This document shows positions 8,093 through 14,399 of a DNA stretch of 41,758 bases, piece by piece (position 1 is the first letter of the stretch; each line of letters opens with the position of its first letter). The notes beneath the pieces were generated by a model, which worked only from the letters and a program-made list of their open reading frames with translations, made no database searches and was not told the DNA's origin. Source of the stretch: Oscillospiraceae bacterium (lineage in GTDB: Bacteria > Bacillota > Clostridia > Oscillospirales > Oscillospiraceae); NCBI GenBank assembly GCA_017624715.1, contig JAGAMN010000011.1, positions 1 to 41,758 on the forward strand. Reading direction: 5' to 3'. The position numbers and the translations under genes were made by a program.

Positions 8093-8132
8093 CCCCAATA
8101 AGGCGTTTTAAGGCCTCGTAGGGACTGTTTTT
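8083..8132. terminator. Orphan bidirectional terminator-like hairpin
   Basis: CAGTCCC (8089-8095) pairs with GGGACTG (8121-8127). A T-run follows on the plus strand (8128-8132) and on the minus strand (A-run 8083-8087). It sits between two divergent genes, where no transcript needs ending, so it may be left from a lost gene. Its left flank (8070-8092) is duplicated at 11879-11901. The rest of 7902-8180 holds only the PHP promoter. Confidence 0.55.
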
Positions 8133-8181
8133 GGCTCTTTGGTAGTTTTATCTTAGGTTTACTTATAGAGGAACGTTCGAA

Positions 8182-8200
8182 ATGTGATAGTTGCAACACA
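8182..8200 (+). promoter_or_regulatory. Operator A, Crp/Fnr type, overlapping a -35 box
   Basis: ATGTGATAGTTGCAACACA shares 16 of 17 leading bases with operator B at 8921 and has the TGTGA half-site of Crp/Fnr regulators. It overlaps the -35 box (TTGCAA, 8191-8196) of the regulator gene's own promoter, which suggests negative autoregulation. The binding protein is inferred. Confidence 0.6.
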
Positions 8201-8219
8201 GCTTTCTTTGTTGTACAAT
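8191..8219 (+). promoter_or_regulatory. Promoter of the Crp/Fnr regulator gene
   Basis: TTGCAA (8191-8196) and TACAAT (8214-8219) are 17 bases apart. Predicted start is near 8226, ahead of the GGAGGG ribosome binding site and the ATG at 8241. Confidence 0.7.
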
Positions 8220-8240
8220 ACTCCCGTGGAGGGATGTATT

Positions 8241-8897
8241 ATGCATGATTTTATGAACGAAGTGAAATCTCCGCTGTTCGACGGAATCCGCCCCGAAGAC
8301 CGAAAAACGATACTCGGATGCCTCGGCTACCATATCGGCACATTTCGCAAGGGTGATGTTGTCGCCATTGAAGAGGAAACCATCAAACACATCGGCATCA
8401 TTCTTTCCGGTGCTGTGGATATGGTTAAGGAAGACATCTGGGGCAACAAGACCGTGTTGGTGCGAATGCGCAAGGATGAAATGTTTGGAGAAACCTTTGC
8501 CTGCGGCAGTGACAATACTTCTCTTGTGACATTTCTTGTTTCCGAAGACGCGGAAATTATGTTCGTCCCCTTTGCACGGGTGATGCGCAGCTGCACCATG
8601 GCCTGCGCATTTCACCATCAGTTAATTGAGAATATGGTGCGCATTATTGCGGCAAAGAACCGGGATTTAATGCGCAAGGTAGAAGTGGTTTCCAAGCGGA
8701 CCATTCGGGAGAAATTACTTACATATCTGTCAATACAAGCACAGGTGCAAGACTCTCGCTATTTCGAAATTCCTCTCAGCAGAGTAGAACTGGCAGACTA
8801 CCTTTGCGTCGACCGCAGTGCCTTAACCCGAGAAATGGTAAAAATGAAGGAAGAAGGACTGATCGATTACGACAGAAATTGCTTCCGTGTCTGTTGA
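8241..8897 (+). CDS. Crp/Fnr-family regulator, HcpR-like
   Basis: A 218-residue Crp/Fnr protein. The cyclic-nucleotide-binding-like beta-roll covers about residues 20-130 (FRKGDVVAIEEE, IGIILSGAVDMVKED, GETFACG). A long dimer helix (MRKVEVVSKRTIREKLLTYL) and a C-terminal winged helix follow, with recognition segment SRVELADYLCVDRSALTREM. The start at 8241 has GGAGGG seven bases upstream. It stands directly before the Cys-rich protein, ferredoxin-like protein and hcp, the usual setting of HcpR, which in Clostridia and Desulfovibrio controls hcp in response to nitric oxide or nitrite. Cysteines (in GETFACG, MRSCTMAC) could take part in sensing, but no classic Fnr N-terminal Cys cluster is seen. 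Ligand unknown. Confidence 0.85.
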   Translation: MHDFMNEVKSPLFDGIRPEDRKTILGCLGYHIGTFRKGDVVAIEEETIKHIGIILSGAVDMVKEDIWGNKTVLVRMRKDEMFGETFACGSDNTSLVTFLVSEDAEIMFVPFARVMRSCTMACAFHHQLIENMVRIIAAKNRDLMRKVEVVSKRTIREKLLTYLSIQAQVQDSRYFEIPLSRVELADYLCVDRSALTREMVKMKEEGLIDYDRNCFRVC

Positions 8898-8914
8898 TTA
8901 TTGTTTATAAAGTG

Positions 8915-8954
8915 CCGGGGATGTGATATTTGCAACATCACCCGGCGTTTTTTT
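8915..8954 (+). terminator. Terminator of the regulator gene, containing operator B
   Basis: GCCGGGGATG (8915-8924) pairs with CATC-A-CCCGGC (one bulged A) around the loop TGATATTTGCAA, followed by G and seven T residues. It is a good rho-independent terminator 18 bases after the regulator's stop. The same bases contain operator B, so the element works potentially as both RNA and DNA signal. Confidence 0.75.
8921..8941 (+). promoter_or_regulatory. Operator B upstream of the hcp operon
   Basis: The site begins ATGTGATATTTGCAACATCA and has inverted GTGAT/ATCAC ends. It is near-identical to operator A. The best downstream -10 candidate is TATGAT (8959-8964), with no recognisable -35 at the normal distance. 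The site centre lies about 40 bases before the predicted start point, the place used by class II Fnr/Crp activators. The predicted start point leaves a very short leader, so the promoter position is tentative. Confidence 0.55.
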
Positions 8955-8984
8955 GCTTTATGATAGACGCAAGGAGGGATGATT

Positions 8985-9254
8985 ATGCTGGATGGATGTC
9001 AGGGGAAGCCTCGAACCCCAACCATTATCGAAAAGGTCTGTCCCCAATGCGGACACCTGATCGAACTGTTTTCCATCGATACGCAGATGCCTTGCGAAAA
9101 CTGCGGCTTTGTGGCCTACAATGATACCTTAAGCTGTGTCCAGTGGTGCCAGTATGCCAGAAAATGCGTAGGCGATGAAATGTACGAACGGATGATGGAA
9201 ATCTCCGAAACACAGAAACGTGAAAATCAGAAGAGGAGGAAAGCATATGATTAG
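8985..9254 (+). CDS. Small Cys-rich zinc-ribbon-like protein of the hcp locus
   Basis: An 89-residue protein with two CxxC pairs (CPQCG at about residue 19, CENCG at about 37) forming a probable zinc ribbon. A further Cys cluster follows, CVQWCQYARKCVG, and then a charged helical tail (ETQKRENQKRRK). The ATG at 8985 lies seven bases after AAGGAGG; an ATG at 8979 is too close to that site. I recall similar short proteins beside clostridial hcp and iron-sulfur genes but know no proven function. The coding end overlaps the next start by 8 bases, so it is translated with the ferredoxin-like protein. It could bind zinc or an iron-sulfur cluster. Confidence 0.8.
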   Translation: MLDGCQGKPRTPTIIEKVCPQCGHLIELFSIDTQMPCENCGFVAYNDTLSCVQWCQYARKCVGDEMYERMMEISETQKRENQKRRKAYD

Positions 9255-9933
9255 AAGAATCATTACCATTGACGAAGAAAGATGCAACGGCTGCGGTCTG
9301 TGCGCCGATGCCTGCCACGAGGGCGCCATCGGCATCGTGGACGGCAAGGCAAAGCTGCTCCGGGAGGACTACTGCGACGGCTTGGGCGATTGTCTGCCTG
9401 CTTGCCCTATGAATGCCATCTCTTTCGAAGAGCGGGAAGCACCGGCCTACAATGAAGCGGCTGTGCTGGCTGCCAAGAAGACGAAGGAAGCACCTTTGCC
9501 CTGCGGTTGTCCCGGTTCTGCCTGTCAGAGCATTCAGCATTCTGCTCCTGCCAAGGATGTATATGTCCCCAGCAAACTGACCAACTTCCCGGTGCAGATC
9601 AAGCTGCTGCCACCCAATGCCCCCTATTTTGATGGCGCTGACCTGCTGATTGCTGCGGACTGCACGGCCTATTCCTACGGCAACTTCCACCACGATTTCA
9701 TGCAGGATAAGGTGACCATGATCGGCTGTCCCAAGCTGGATGCGGTGGACTATTCCGAAAAACTGACGCAGATTTTTATGCACAACGATATTCGCTCCAT
9801 CACGGTCACCCGGATGACTGTGCCCTGCTGTGGTGGCCTGAGCCATGCGGTGCAAACCGCCATCGAAAACAGCGGTAAAGACATTCCGCTCCAAATCGTA
9901 ACCATTAGCCCCGATGGACGAATCATCAAGTAA
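9247..9933 (+). CDS. 4Fe-4S ferredoxin-domain protein of the hcp operon
   Basis: A 228-residue protein. The N-terminal 60 residues hold a ferredoxin domain: CNGCGLCADACHEGA is a full C-x2-C-x2-C-x3-C motif, followed by CDGLGDCLPACPMNA as a second, modified cluster motif. More cysteines follow (CGCPGSAC at about residue 89), then a C-terminal domain of unknown role with PYFDGADLLIAADC and a CCGG motif. Proteins of this layout commonly lie beside hcp in anaerobes and are thought to pass electrons to it. The ATG at 9247 follows AGAGGAGGAAAG. It overlaps the Cys-rich gene by 8 bases and lies 14 bases before hcp. Confidence 0.88.
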   Translation: MIRRIITIDEERCNGCGLCADACHEGAIGIVDGKAKLLREDYCDGLGDCLPACPMNAISFEEREAPAYNEAAVLAAKKTKEAPLPCGCPGSACQSIQHSAPAKDVYVPSKLTNFPVQIKLLPPNAPYFDGADLLIAADCTAYSYGNFHHDFMQDKVTMIGCPKLDAVDYSEKLTQIFMHNDIRSITVTRMTVPCCGGLSHAVQTAIENSGKDIPLQIVTISPDGRIIK

Positions 9934-9947
9934 AAGGAGATTTGACT

Positions 9948-11537
9948 ATGTTTTGTTTTCAATGTGAGCAGACCGCCGGTTGCAAGGCCTGTGCGGGTAA
10001 TGTGGGTGTCTGTGGTAAAAAGGCTGATACAGCGGAACTTCAAGACAAGCTGACCGGGGCGCTGATCGGTCTGGCAAGAGCAACTGAAGGCAACGGGGAT
10101 ATCGTAAGCGATTCCACCGCTGCGGTAATCGTGGAAGGATTGTTTGCTACCCTGACCAATGTGAATTTCGATAACGACGCATTGCTGGCCATTATGGACC
10201 GGGTGGATATTGAAAAGCGGAAGCTGGTACCGGAGTGCTACAAGTGCGCATCTGCCTGCGGTCGCAACAATGACTATTGTTTGCAGAAACTTTGGAATGC
10301 TGACGAGGATATCCGAAGCCTTAAGTCCCTGATCCTGTTTGGCATTCGCGGTGTTGCTGCCTATGCCTATCACGCAGCGGTGCTGGGTTACAAGGATGAA
10401 ACGATCCATAAATTCCTGTATAAAGCCCTGTTTGCCATCGGCATGGATGACTGGGGTATGGAAGAACTGCTGCCCATTGTGCTGGAAGTGGGCGACGTCA
10501 ATCTCAAGTGCATGGCAATGCTGGACAAAGCCAACACCGAAACCTTCGGTCATCCGGCGCCTACTCAGGTGAGCCTTACTGTGGAAAAGGGTCCCTTCAT
10601 CGTCATCACCGGCCACGATCTGTATGATCTGAAGCTGCTGCTGGAGCAGACGGAAGGCAAGGGCATCAATGTCTACACCCACGGCGAAATGCTACCCGCC
10701 CATGCCTATCCCGAACTGAAGAAATACCCCCATCTGAAGGGTAACTTCGGCACCGCGTGGCAGAACCAGCAGAAGGAGTTTGCTATTCTGCCCGCTCCCA
10801 TCCTGTTCACCACCAATTGCCTGATGCCTCCCAAGGAAAGCTATGCTGACCGGGTATTCACCACCGAGGTTGTCGGCTATCCCGATATGCGGCACATCGG
10901 CCCGGACAAGGATTTCACCCCCATCATTGAAAAGGCCTTGGAACTGGGCGGCTTCGATAAGGATACCACCTTCCCCGGCATCAACGGCGGCGTAGCCGTG
11001 ATGACTGGCTTTGCAAGAAACACGGTTATGTCCGTTGCAGGTACCGTAATCGATGCGGTCAAATCCGGTGCCATTAAGCATTTCTTCCTGGTTGCCGGTT
11101 GCGACGGTGCAAGACCCGGGCGGAACTACTACACCGAGTTTGTCAAGCAGACTCCTGCAGATACTGTGGTGCTGACCCTGGCCTGCGGCAAGTACCGCTT
11201 CAACGATCTGGATCTTGGTACCATCGGTGGTCTGCCCCGTCTGATGGACATCGGTCAGTGCAACGATGCCTACTCCGCCATTCAGATCGCGGTAGCCCTG
11301 GCAGAAGCCTTCGGCTGCGGAGTCAATGACCTGCCCCTTTCCATGGTACTTAGCTGGTACGAGCAGAAGGCTGTCTGTATCCTGCTGACCCTGTTGCATT
11401 TGGGAATCAAGAACATCCGCCTCGGCCCTACGCTACCTGCTTTCGTTTCTCCCAATGTGCTGAACTTCCTGGTGGAGAAGTTCAATATTGCTCCCATCAC
11501 CACTCCCGAAGAAGATCTGAAGACAATTCTCGGTTAA
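9948..11537 (+). CDS. hcp: Hydroxylamine reductase (hybrid cluster protein)
   Basis: A 529-residue hybrid cluster protein. The N-terminus MFCFQCEQTAGCKACAG carries cysteines for the cubane cluster (Cys3, Cys6, then Cys12/15 and Cys22). Hybrid-cluster ligands lie in GHDLYD, in TNCLMP, in VAGCDGARPGRNYY and in LACGKYRFND, all family signatures. Hcp reduces hydroxylamine to ammonia in vitro and acts as a nitric oxide reductase or S-nitrosylation partner in vivo, protecting anaerobes from nitrosative stress. I start it at the ATG at 9948, eight bases after AAGGAG; a TTG at 9942 is in frame but less likely. It is the last gene of the operon and the electron donor is probably the preceding 4Fe-4S protein. 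Confidence 0.96.
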   Translation: MFCFQCEQTAGCKACAGNVGVCGKKADTAELQDKLTGALIGLARATEGNGDIVSDSTAAVIVEGLFATLTNVNFDNDALLAIMDRVDIEKRKLVPECYKCASACGRNNDYCLQKLWNADEDIRSLKSLILFGIRGVAAYAYHAAVLGYKDETIHKFLYKALFAIGMDDWGMEELLPIVLEVGDVNLKCMAMLDKANTETFGHPAPTQVSLTVEKGPFIVITGHDLYDLKLLLEQTEGKGINVYTHGEMLPAHAYPELKKYPHLKGNFGTAWQNQQKEFAILPAPILFTTNCLMPPKESYADRVFTTEVVGYPDMRHIGPDKDFTPIIEKALELGGFDKDTTFPGINGGVAVMTGFARNTVMSVAGTVIDAVKSGAIKHFFLVAGCDGARPGRNYYTEFVKQTPADTVVLTLACGKYRFNDLDLGTIGGLPRLMDIGQCNDAYSAIQIAVALAEAFGCGVNDLPLSMVLSWYEQKAVCILLTLLHLGIKNIRLGPTLPAFVSPNVLNFLVEKFNIAPITTPEEDLKTILG

Positions 11538-11551
11538 TCGTCCACGCAAAC

Positions 11552-11594
11552 ACACCTGGCCGGAGGAGCCCCTCTCTGGTCAGGTGTTTATTCT
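11552..11594 (+). terminator. Terminator after hcp
   Basis: ACACCTG (11552-11558) pairs with CAGGTGT (11581-11587), extended inward by GCC/GGT. A T-rich stretch follows (TTTATTCTTTT). Confidence 0.75.
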
Positions 11595-11671
11595 TTTCCT
11601 CTGCGATAAAAGCACCGACAAGGAAATACTTACTGAAAAATTGTGCGTCTATCAGCAGAAAAATTCAATAA

Positions 11672-11692
11672 ATGTGTGCGCAAATTTCACAT
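11672..11692 (-). promoter_or_regulatory. Operator C, related to operators A and B
   Basis: On the minus strand it begins ATGTGAAATTTGCGCACACA, matching operator B at ATGTGA-n-ATTTGC and beyond. It is itself an ATGTG/CACAT inverted repeat. It lies 35 bases before the XRE promoter's -10 box, so the XRE gene may belong to the same regulon. Confidence 0.4.
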
Positions 11693-11703
11693 CTGCCGGG
11701 GTG

Positions 11704-11732
11704 TTGGTTGGAACAGTCGCGCGTAGTATACT
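11704..11732 (+). promoter_or_regulatory. Candidate promoter of the XRE-TPR regulator
   Basis: TTGGTT (11704-11709) and TATACT (11727-11732) are 17 bases apart. The predicted leader is about 170 bases long and contains a TGAAC/GTTCA inverted repeat (about 11779-11797). The 11538-11912 gap holds no gene I can support. Confidence 0.45.
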
Positions 11733-11878
11733 TCTTTCAGTAAATAATACTTAACTGTTATACTTATTGATAGGTCACAGTGAACCATACCATAGTTCAT
11801 TTTCCAAAGATGAACCATCCCCAACTGCGGTGAAGGATTATGCTTCGCTGTGTGTCCCTTTTTTGCTTTGAAAAGCCC

Positions 11879-11901
11879 GTGGCAGACAAACAAAAAGCAG
11901 T
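11879..11901 (+). repeat. 23-base direct repeat, copy 2
   Basis: This copy is identical to 8070-8092 and lies just upstream of the XRE gene's ribosome binding site. No hairpin accompanies it. Confidence 0.7.
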
Positions 11902-11912
11902 TCAAGGTTGCT

Positions 11913-12536
11913 ATGTTGTATTTATCGGAAAATCTAAGGAAGTATCGCATTTTGAAAAACCTAACGCAAGAGGATGTGGCCGAGTATTTGGGAATTACTC
12001 CGCAGAGCGTTTCAAAATGGGAACGTGGAGAATCCTACCCAGATATAACCCTTCTCCCCACACTGGCAAACATTTTTGAAACAAGTATTGATTTACTTGT
12101 GGGAATGGATGCGATTCGTGCAGAATCAACGCAGCATAATATTCATAAAACAGCGGTAGAGCACCAAAGAGTGGGAAATTATGCTGCTGCCGAAAAAATA
12201 TATCGAGATGCGTTGCTGATTTATCCAAACAATCCAGGTATGGTTTTGGGACTGGCAAGCACTCTTGCGTTAAAGGGGGATGCAAATGAAGCAATCGAAT
12301 TGATAGAGCGAGGCTTGCCCCTCTCCATCAACGAAAAGCACAAGGCCACTATGCGTGCGACCCTGTGTTTCCTCTATTTGAAGGCAGGATTTGAGAATAA
12401 GGCCAATAAATTGGCTTCGGAACTTCCGCTCACAAGAGAAAGCCGTGAAATAATCCAACCGATAATTCGGCAGGGTTTAACCGACAGTGAAATCAACGAA
12501 AACATTATGGCCATTTTGCTTGGGGATGGAAAATAA
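11913..12536 (+). CDS. XRE-family regulator with C-terminal TPR-like region
   Basis: A 207-residue protein. Residues about 5-60 form a Cro/cI-type helix-turn-helix (LRKYRILKNLTQEDVAEYLG, ITPQSVSKWERGESYPDI, LPTLANIFETSIDLLVG), the layout common in clostridial XRE regulators. The remainder is helical with two or three tetratricopeptide-like units (RVGNYAAAEKIYRDALLIYP, NEAIELIERGLPL), likely for protein contacts. I use the ATG at 11913, after AAGG; the upstream in-frame ATG at 11850 would add a non-conserved leader. Target genes are unknown. A strong hairpin follows the gene. Confidence 0.85.
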   Translation: MLYLSENLRKYRILKNLTQEDVAEYLGITPQSVSKWERGESYPDITLLPTLANIFETSIDLLVGMDAIRAESTQHNIHKTAVEHQRVGNYAAAEKIYRDALLIYPNNPGMVLGLASTLALKGDANEAIELIERGLPLSINEKHKATMRATLCFLYLKAGFENKANKLASELPLTRESREIIQPIIRQGLTDSEINENIMAILLGDGK

Positions 12537-12566
12537 ATAGCATAGCATAATCCTATCTTGGCAAAC

Positions 12567-12602
12567 AGCCCAGCCGCTGGCCGAATGGCCGGCGGCTGGG
12601 CT
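12567..12602 (+). terminator. Strong GC hairpin after the XRE gene, without U-tract
   Basis: AGCCCAGCCGC-T-GGCC pairs with GGCC-G-GCGGCTGGGCT around GAAT. No T-run follows, so it may stabilise the mRNA 3' end or be a weak terminator. Confidence 0.5.
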
Positions 12603-12640
12603 ATTCGTGCCCTTTCTATCCAGGGAAGATATAGAATTAG

Positions 12641-12669
12641 TTGCATTCTTTTCTGTTTTTACATATAAT
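12641..12669 (+). promoter_or_regulatory. Promoter of the AIM24-like gene
   Basis: TTGCAT (12641-12646) and a consensus TATAAT (12664-12669) are 17 bases apart. The start is predicted near 12676, with a short CGCCC/GGGCG hairpin in the leader. Confidence 0.75.
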
Positions 12670-12735
12670 GGAATTGCGAACGCAAGCCACCGCCCCGGTT
12701 GGGCGGGTGAGTTCAGAGAGAAAGGATTTGTGAAT

Positions 12736-13461
12736 ATGATCAAATATGAAATTGAAGGCGGCAATCTGCCGGTTGTCATCTGCTATCCCGAAGCGGGTCA
12801 GACCCTCTGCACCGAAAGCGGCAGCATGAGCTGGATGTCCCCCAATATGCAAATGAACACCAATACCGGCGGTGGCCTGAAGAAAATGTTCGGCAGAATG
12901 TTTTCCGGCGAATCTCTCTTTATGAACGAATACACTGCTCAGGGCGGCAGGGGTATGATCGCCTTTGCGTCCTCTTTCCCCGGCAGTATCATTCCCTACG
13001 AGGTAACCCCGGGTAACGGCATCATCGTGCAGAAGCGCGGCTTCCTGGCCATGGAAAAGGGTTTGGAGCTGTCCGTTTATCTCCAAAGAAAACTGGGATC
13101 GGGCTTCTTTGGCGGCGAGGGTTTTATTATGCAGAAGATCACCGGTAACGGCCTGGTATTCCTGGAAATCGACGGTCATTGCAAGGCCTATGATCTTGCG
13201 CCGGGACAGAGCATCATAGTGGACACCGGTTATTTGGCTGCCATGAGCGAGAGCTGTACGATGGATCTGGAAACTGTCAAAGGTGCGAAAAATATCTTTC
13301 TGGGCGGCGAAGGCCTGTTCCATACCCGTATCACTGGCCCCGGCAGAGTGTATATTCAGTCCATGCCGGTCATCAATACCGCTGAGCGCTTGACCCCCTA
13401 CATCCACATTAAAAGTAATGACTCCAATAGCGGCGGAATCAATATCCGCCTGGGGGAATAA
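12736..13461 (+). CDS. AIM24 / TIGR00266-family protein
   Basis: A 241-residue protein of the AIM24 (DUF124, TIGR00266) family, which folds as a trimeric beta-helix-like barrel. Typical features are the opening IKYEIEGGNLPVV, MSWMSPNMQMNT, GGLKKMFGRMFSGESLFMNEY and repeated glycine-rich beta segments (GEGFIMQKITGNGLVFLE, GEGLFHTRITGPGRVYIQS). The bacterial function is unknown; the yeast homologue is mitochondrial. The ATG at 12736 follows AAAGGA. It has its own promoter and terminator, so it is monocistronic. Confidence 0.9.
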   Translation: MIKYEIEGGNLPVVICYPEAGQTLCTESGSMSWMSPNMQMNTNTGGGLKKMFGRMFSGESLFMNEYTAQGGRGMIAFASSFPGSIIPYEVTPGNGIIVQKRGFLAMEKGLELSVYLQRKLGSGFFGGEGFIMQKITGNGLVFLEIDGHCKAYDLAPGQSIIVDTGYLAAMSESCTMDLETVKGAKNIFLGGEGLFHTRITGPGRVYIQSMPVINTAERLTPYIHIKSNDSNSGGINIRLGE

Positions 13462-13472
13462 CAAAACAGAAC

Positions 13473-13508
13473 CAGCCGCCGACCATCAGGTCGGCGGCTG
13501 TACTTTTA
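13473..13508 (+). terminator. Terminator after the AIM24-like gene
   Basis: A 12-bp stem CAGCCGCCGACC / GGTCGGCGGCTG with loop ATCA is followed by TACTTTTAT. Its 3' arm equals the broken terminator at 150-161. Confidence 0.8.
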
Positions 13509-13511
13509 TAA

Positions 13512-13526
13512 ATGTGATATTGTCAC
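13512..13526 (+). promoter_or_regulatory. Operator D, possible further site of the Crp/Fnr regulator
   Basis: ATGTGATATTGTCAC begins with the same ten bases as operator B and forms a GTGA/TCAC inverted repeat. Like operator A it overlaps the -35 box (TTGTCA at 13520) of a promoter. Only the first half matches the other sites, so this is tentative. Confidence 0.4.
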
Positions 13527-13549
13527 GGAAGATTCCAGCGGAATAGGAT
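13520..13549 (+). promoter_or_regulatory. Candidate promoter of the SDR gene
   Basis: TTGTCA (13520-13525) and TAGGAT (13544-13549) are 18 bases apart. Confidence 0.5.
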
Positions 13550-13584
13550 ATGCTATGAGTACAAAACACAAGGAGGTACTCGTT

Positions 13585-14331
13585 ATGAGATTACAAAATA
13601 AAGTTGCCATCATCACCGGCGGAAGCCGTGGCATCGGCTATGCCACCGCAGAAAAATTCCTGCAGGAAGGCGCTACGGTGGTTATCACCGCCAGCTCCAA
13701 AGAAACGGCGGAAAAGGCCGCCAACAAGCTTATTGCCGCCTATCCCCAGGCCAGAATCTCCGGTATCAGCCCGGACCTAAGTAATTTGGAATCCGTCCGC
13801 ACCGCGTTCCAGGAGGTGGCCCAAACCTACGGTACCATCGATATTTTGGTAAACAATGCCGGTGTTTCCGAAAGCACGCCTTTGGGCGCTTACACCGAAG
13901 AATTGTTTGACAAGGTCATGGACCTGAATGTCAAGGGCGTTTTCAATGCCACCCGTGCTGCTGTGGAATATATGGAAAAGCAGGGTAGCGGTGTAGTTCT
14001 GTCCACCTCTTCCATGGTCAGCCGCGACGGGCAGCCTGCGGGCTTTGCCTATCCGGCCTCCAAATTTGCCGTCAACGGTATGACCCTTTCCTGGGCAAGA
14101 GAGTTGGGCCCCAAGGGCATCCGGGTCAATGCAGTGGCACCAGGCATCACCGAAACCGACATGATGAAAGCCGTACCCAAGGAGGTCATTGAACCTATGG
14201 TCCGTCAGATTCCCCTGCGCCGGATGGGTCAGCCAGAGGACATTGCCAATGCATTTGCCTTCCTTGCCTCCGATGAGGCGGCCTATATCACCGGTGTGGT
14301 GCTCCATGTGGACGGATTGGCAAGAACCTGA
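13585..14331 (+). CDS. Short-chain dehydrogenase/reductase, FabG-like
   Basis: A 248-residue classical SDR. The cofactor motif is TGGSRGIG at about residues 12-19. NNAG is at about 91, the catalytic Ser lies in STSSM at about 143, and YPASK holds the catalytic Tyr and Lys at about 157-161. It ends with the usual GVVLHVDG. Family members reduce 3-oxoacyl-ACP or oxidise and reduce sugars, steroids and other alcohols with NAD(P); the substrate cannot be told here. There are no fatty-acid genes nearby, so a dedicated FabG role is less likely. The ATG at 13585 has a perfect AAGGAGG upstream; an ATG at 13555 is in frame but poorly placed. Confidence 0.9.
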   Translation: MRLQNKVAIITGGSRGIGYATAEKFLQEGATVVITASSKETAEKAANKLIAAYPQARISGISPDLSNLESVRTAFQEVAQTYGTIDILVNNAGVSESTPLGAYTEELFDKVMDLNVKGVFNATRAAVEYMEKQGSGVVLSTSSMVSRDGQPAGFAYPASKFAVNGMTLSWARELGPKGIRVNAVAPGITETDMMKAVPKEVIEPMVRQIPLRRMGQPEDIANAFAFLASDEAAYITGVVLHVDGLART

Positions 14332-14365
14332 AAATTTTGAATAATTCTCCCACGGGTGGCAAACA

Positions 14366-14395
14366 ATACCTCCGAAGACCATATTTAGGAGGTAT
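14366..14395 (+). promoter_or_regulatory. Hairpin sequestering the SLH gene's ribosome binding site
   Basis: ATACCTCC (14366-14373) is the exact complement of GGAGGTAT (14388-14395), with a 14-base loop. The 3' arm contains the Shine-Dalgarno AGGAGG of the gene starting at 14400, so the folded RNA would hide it. This points to translational control or an RNA switch. Confidence 0.5.
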
Positions 14396-14399
14396 GACT

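Noticed and set aside
8930-8964. TTGCAA ... TATGAT as a normal sigma-A promoter for the hcp operon
   Set aside because: The spacing is 23 bases, too long for a standard promoter. I kept only the -10 with operator B as a possible activator-dependent promoter.
14337-14399. Longer N-terminus for the SLH protein
   Set aside because: It would place the signal peptide internally and ignore the AGGAGG seven bases before the ATG at 14400.
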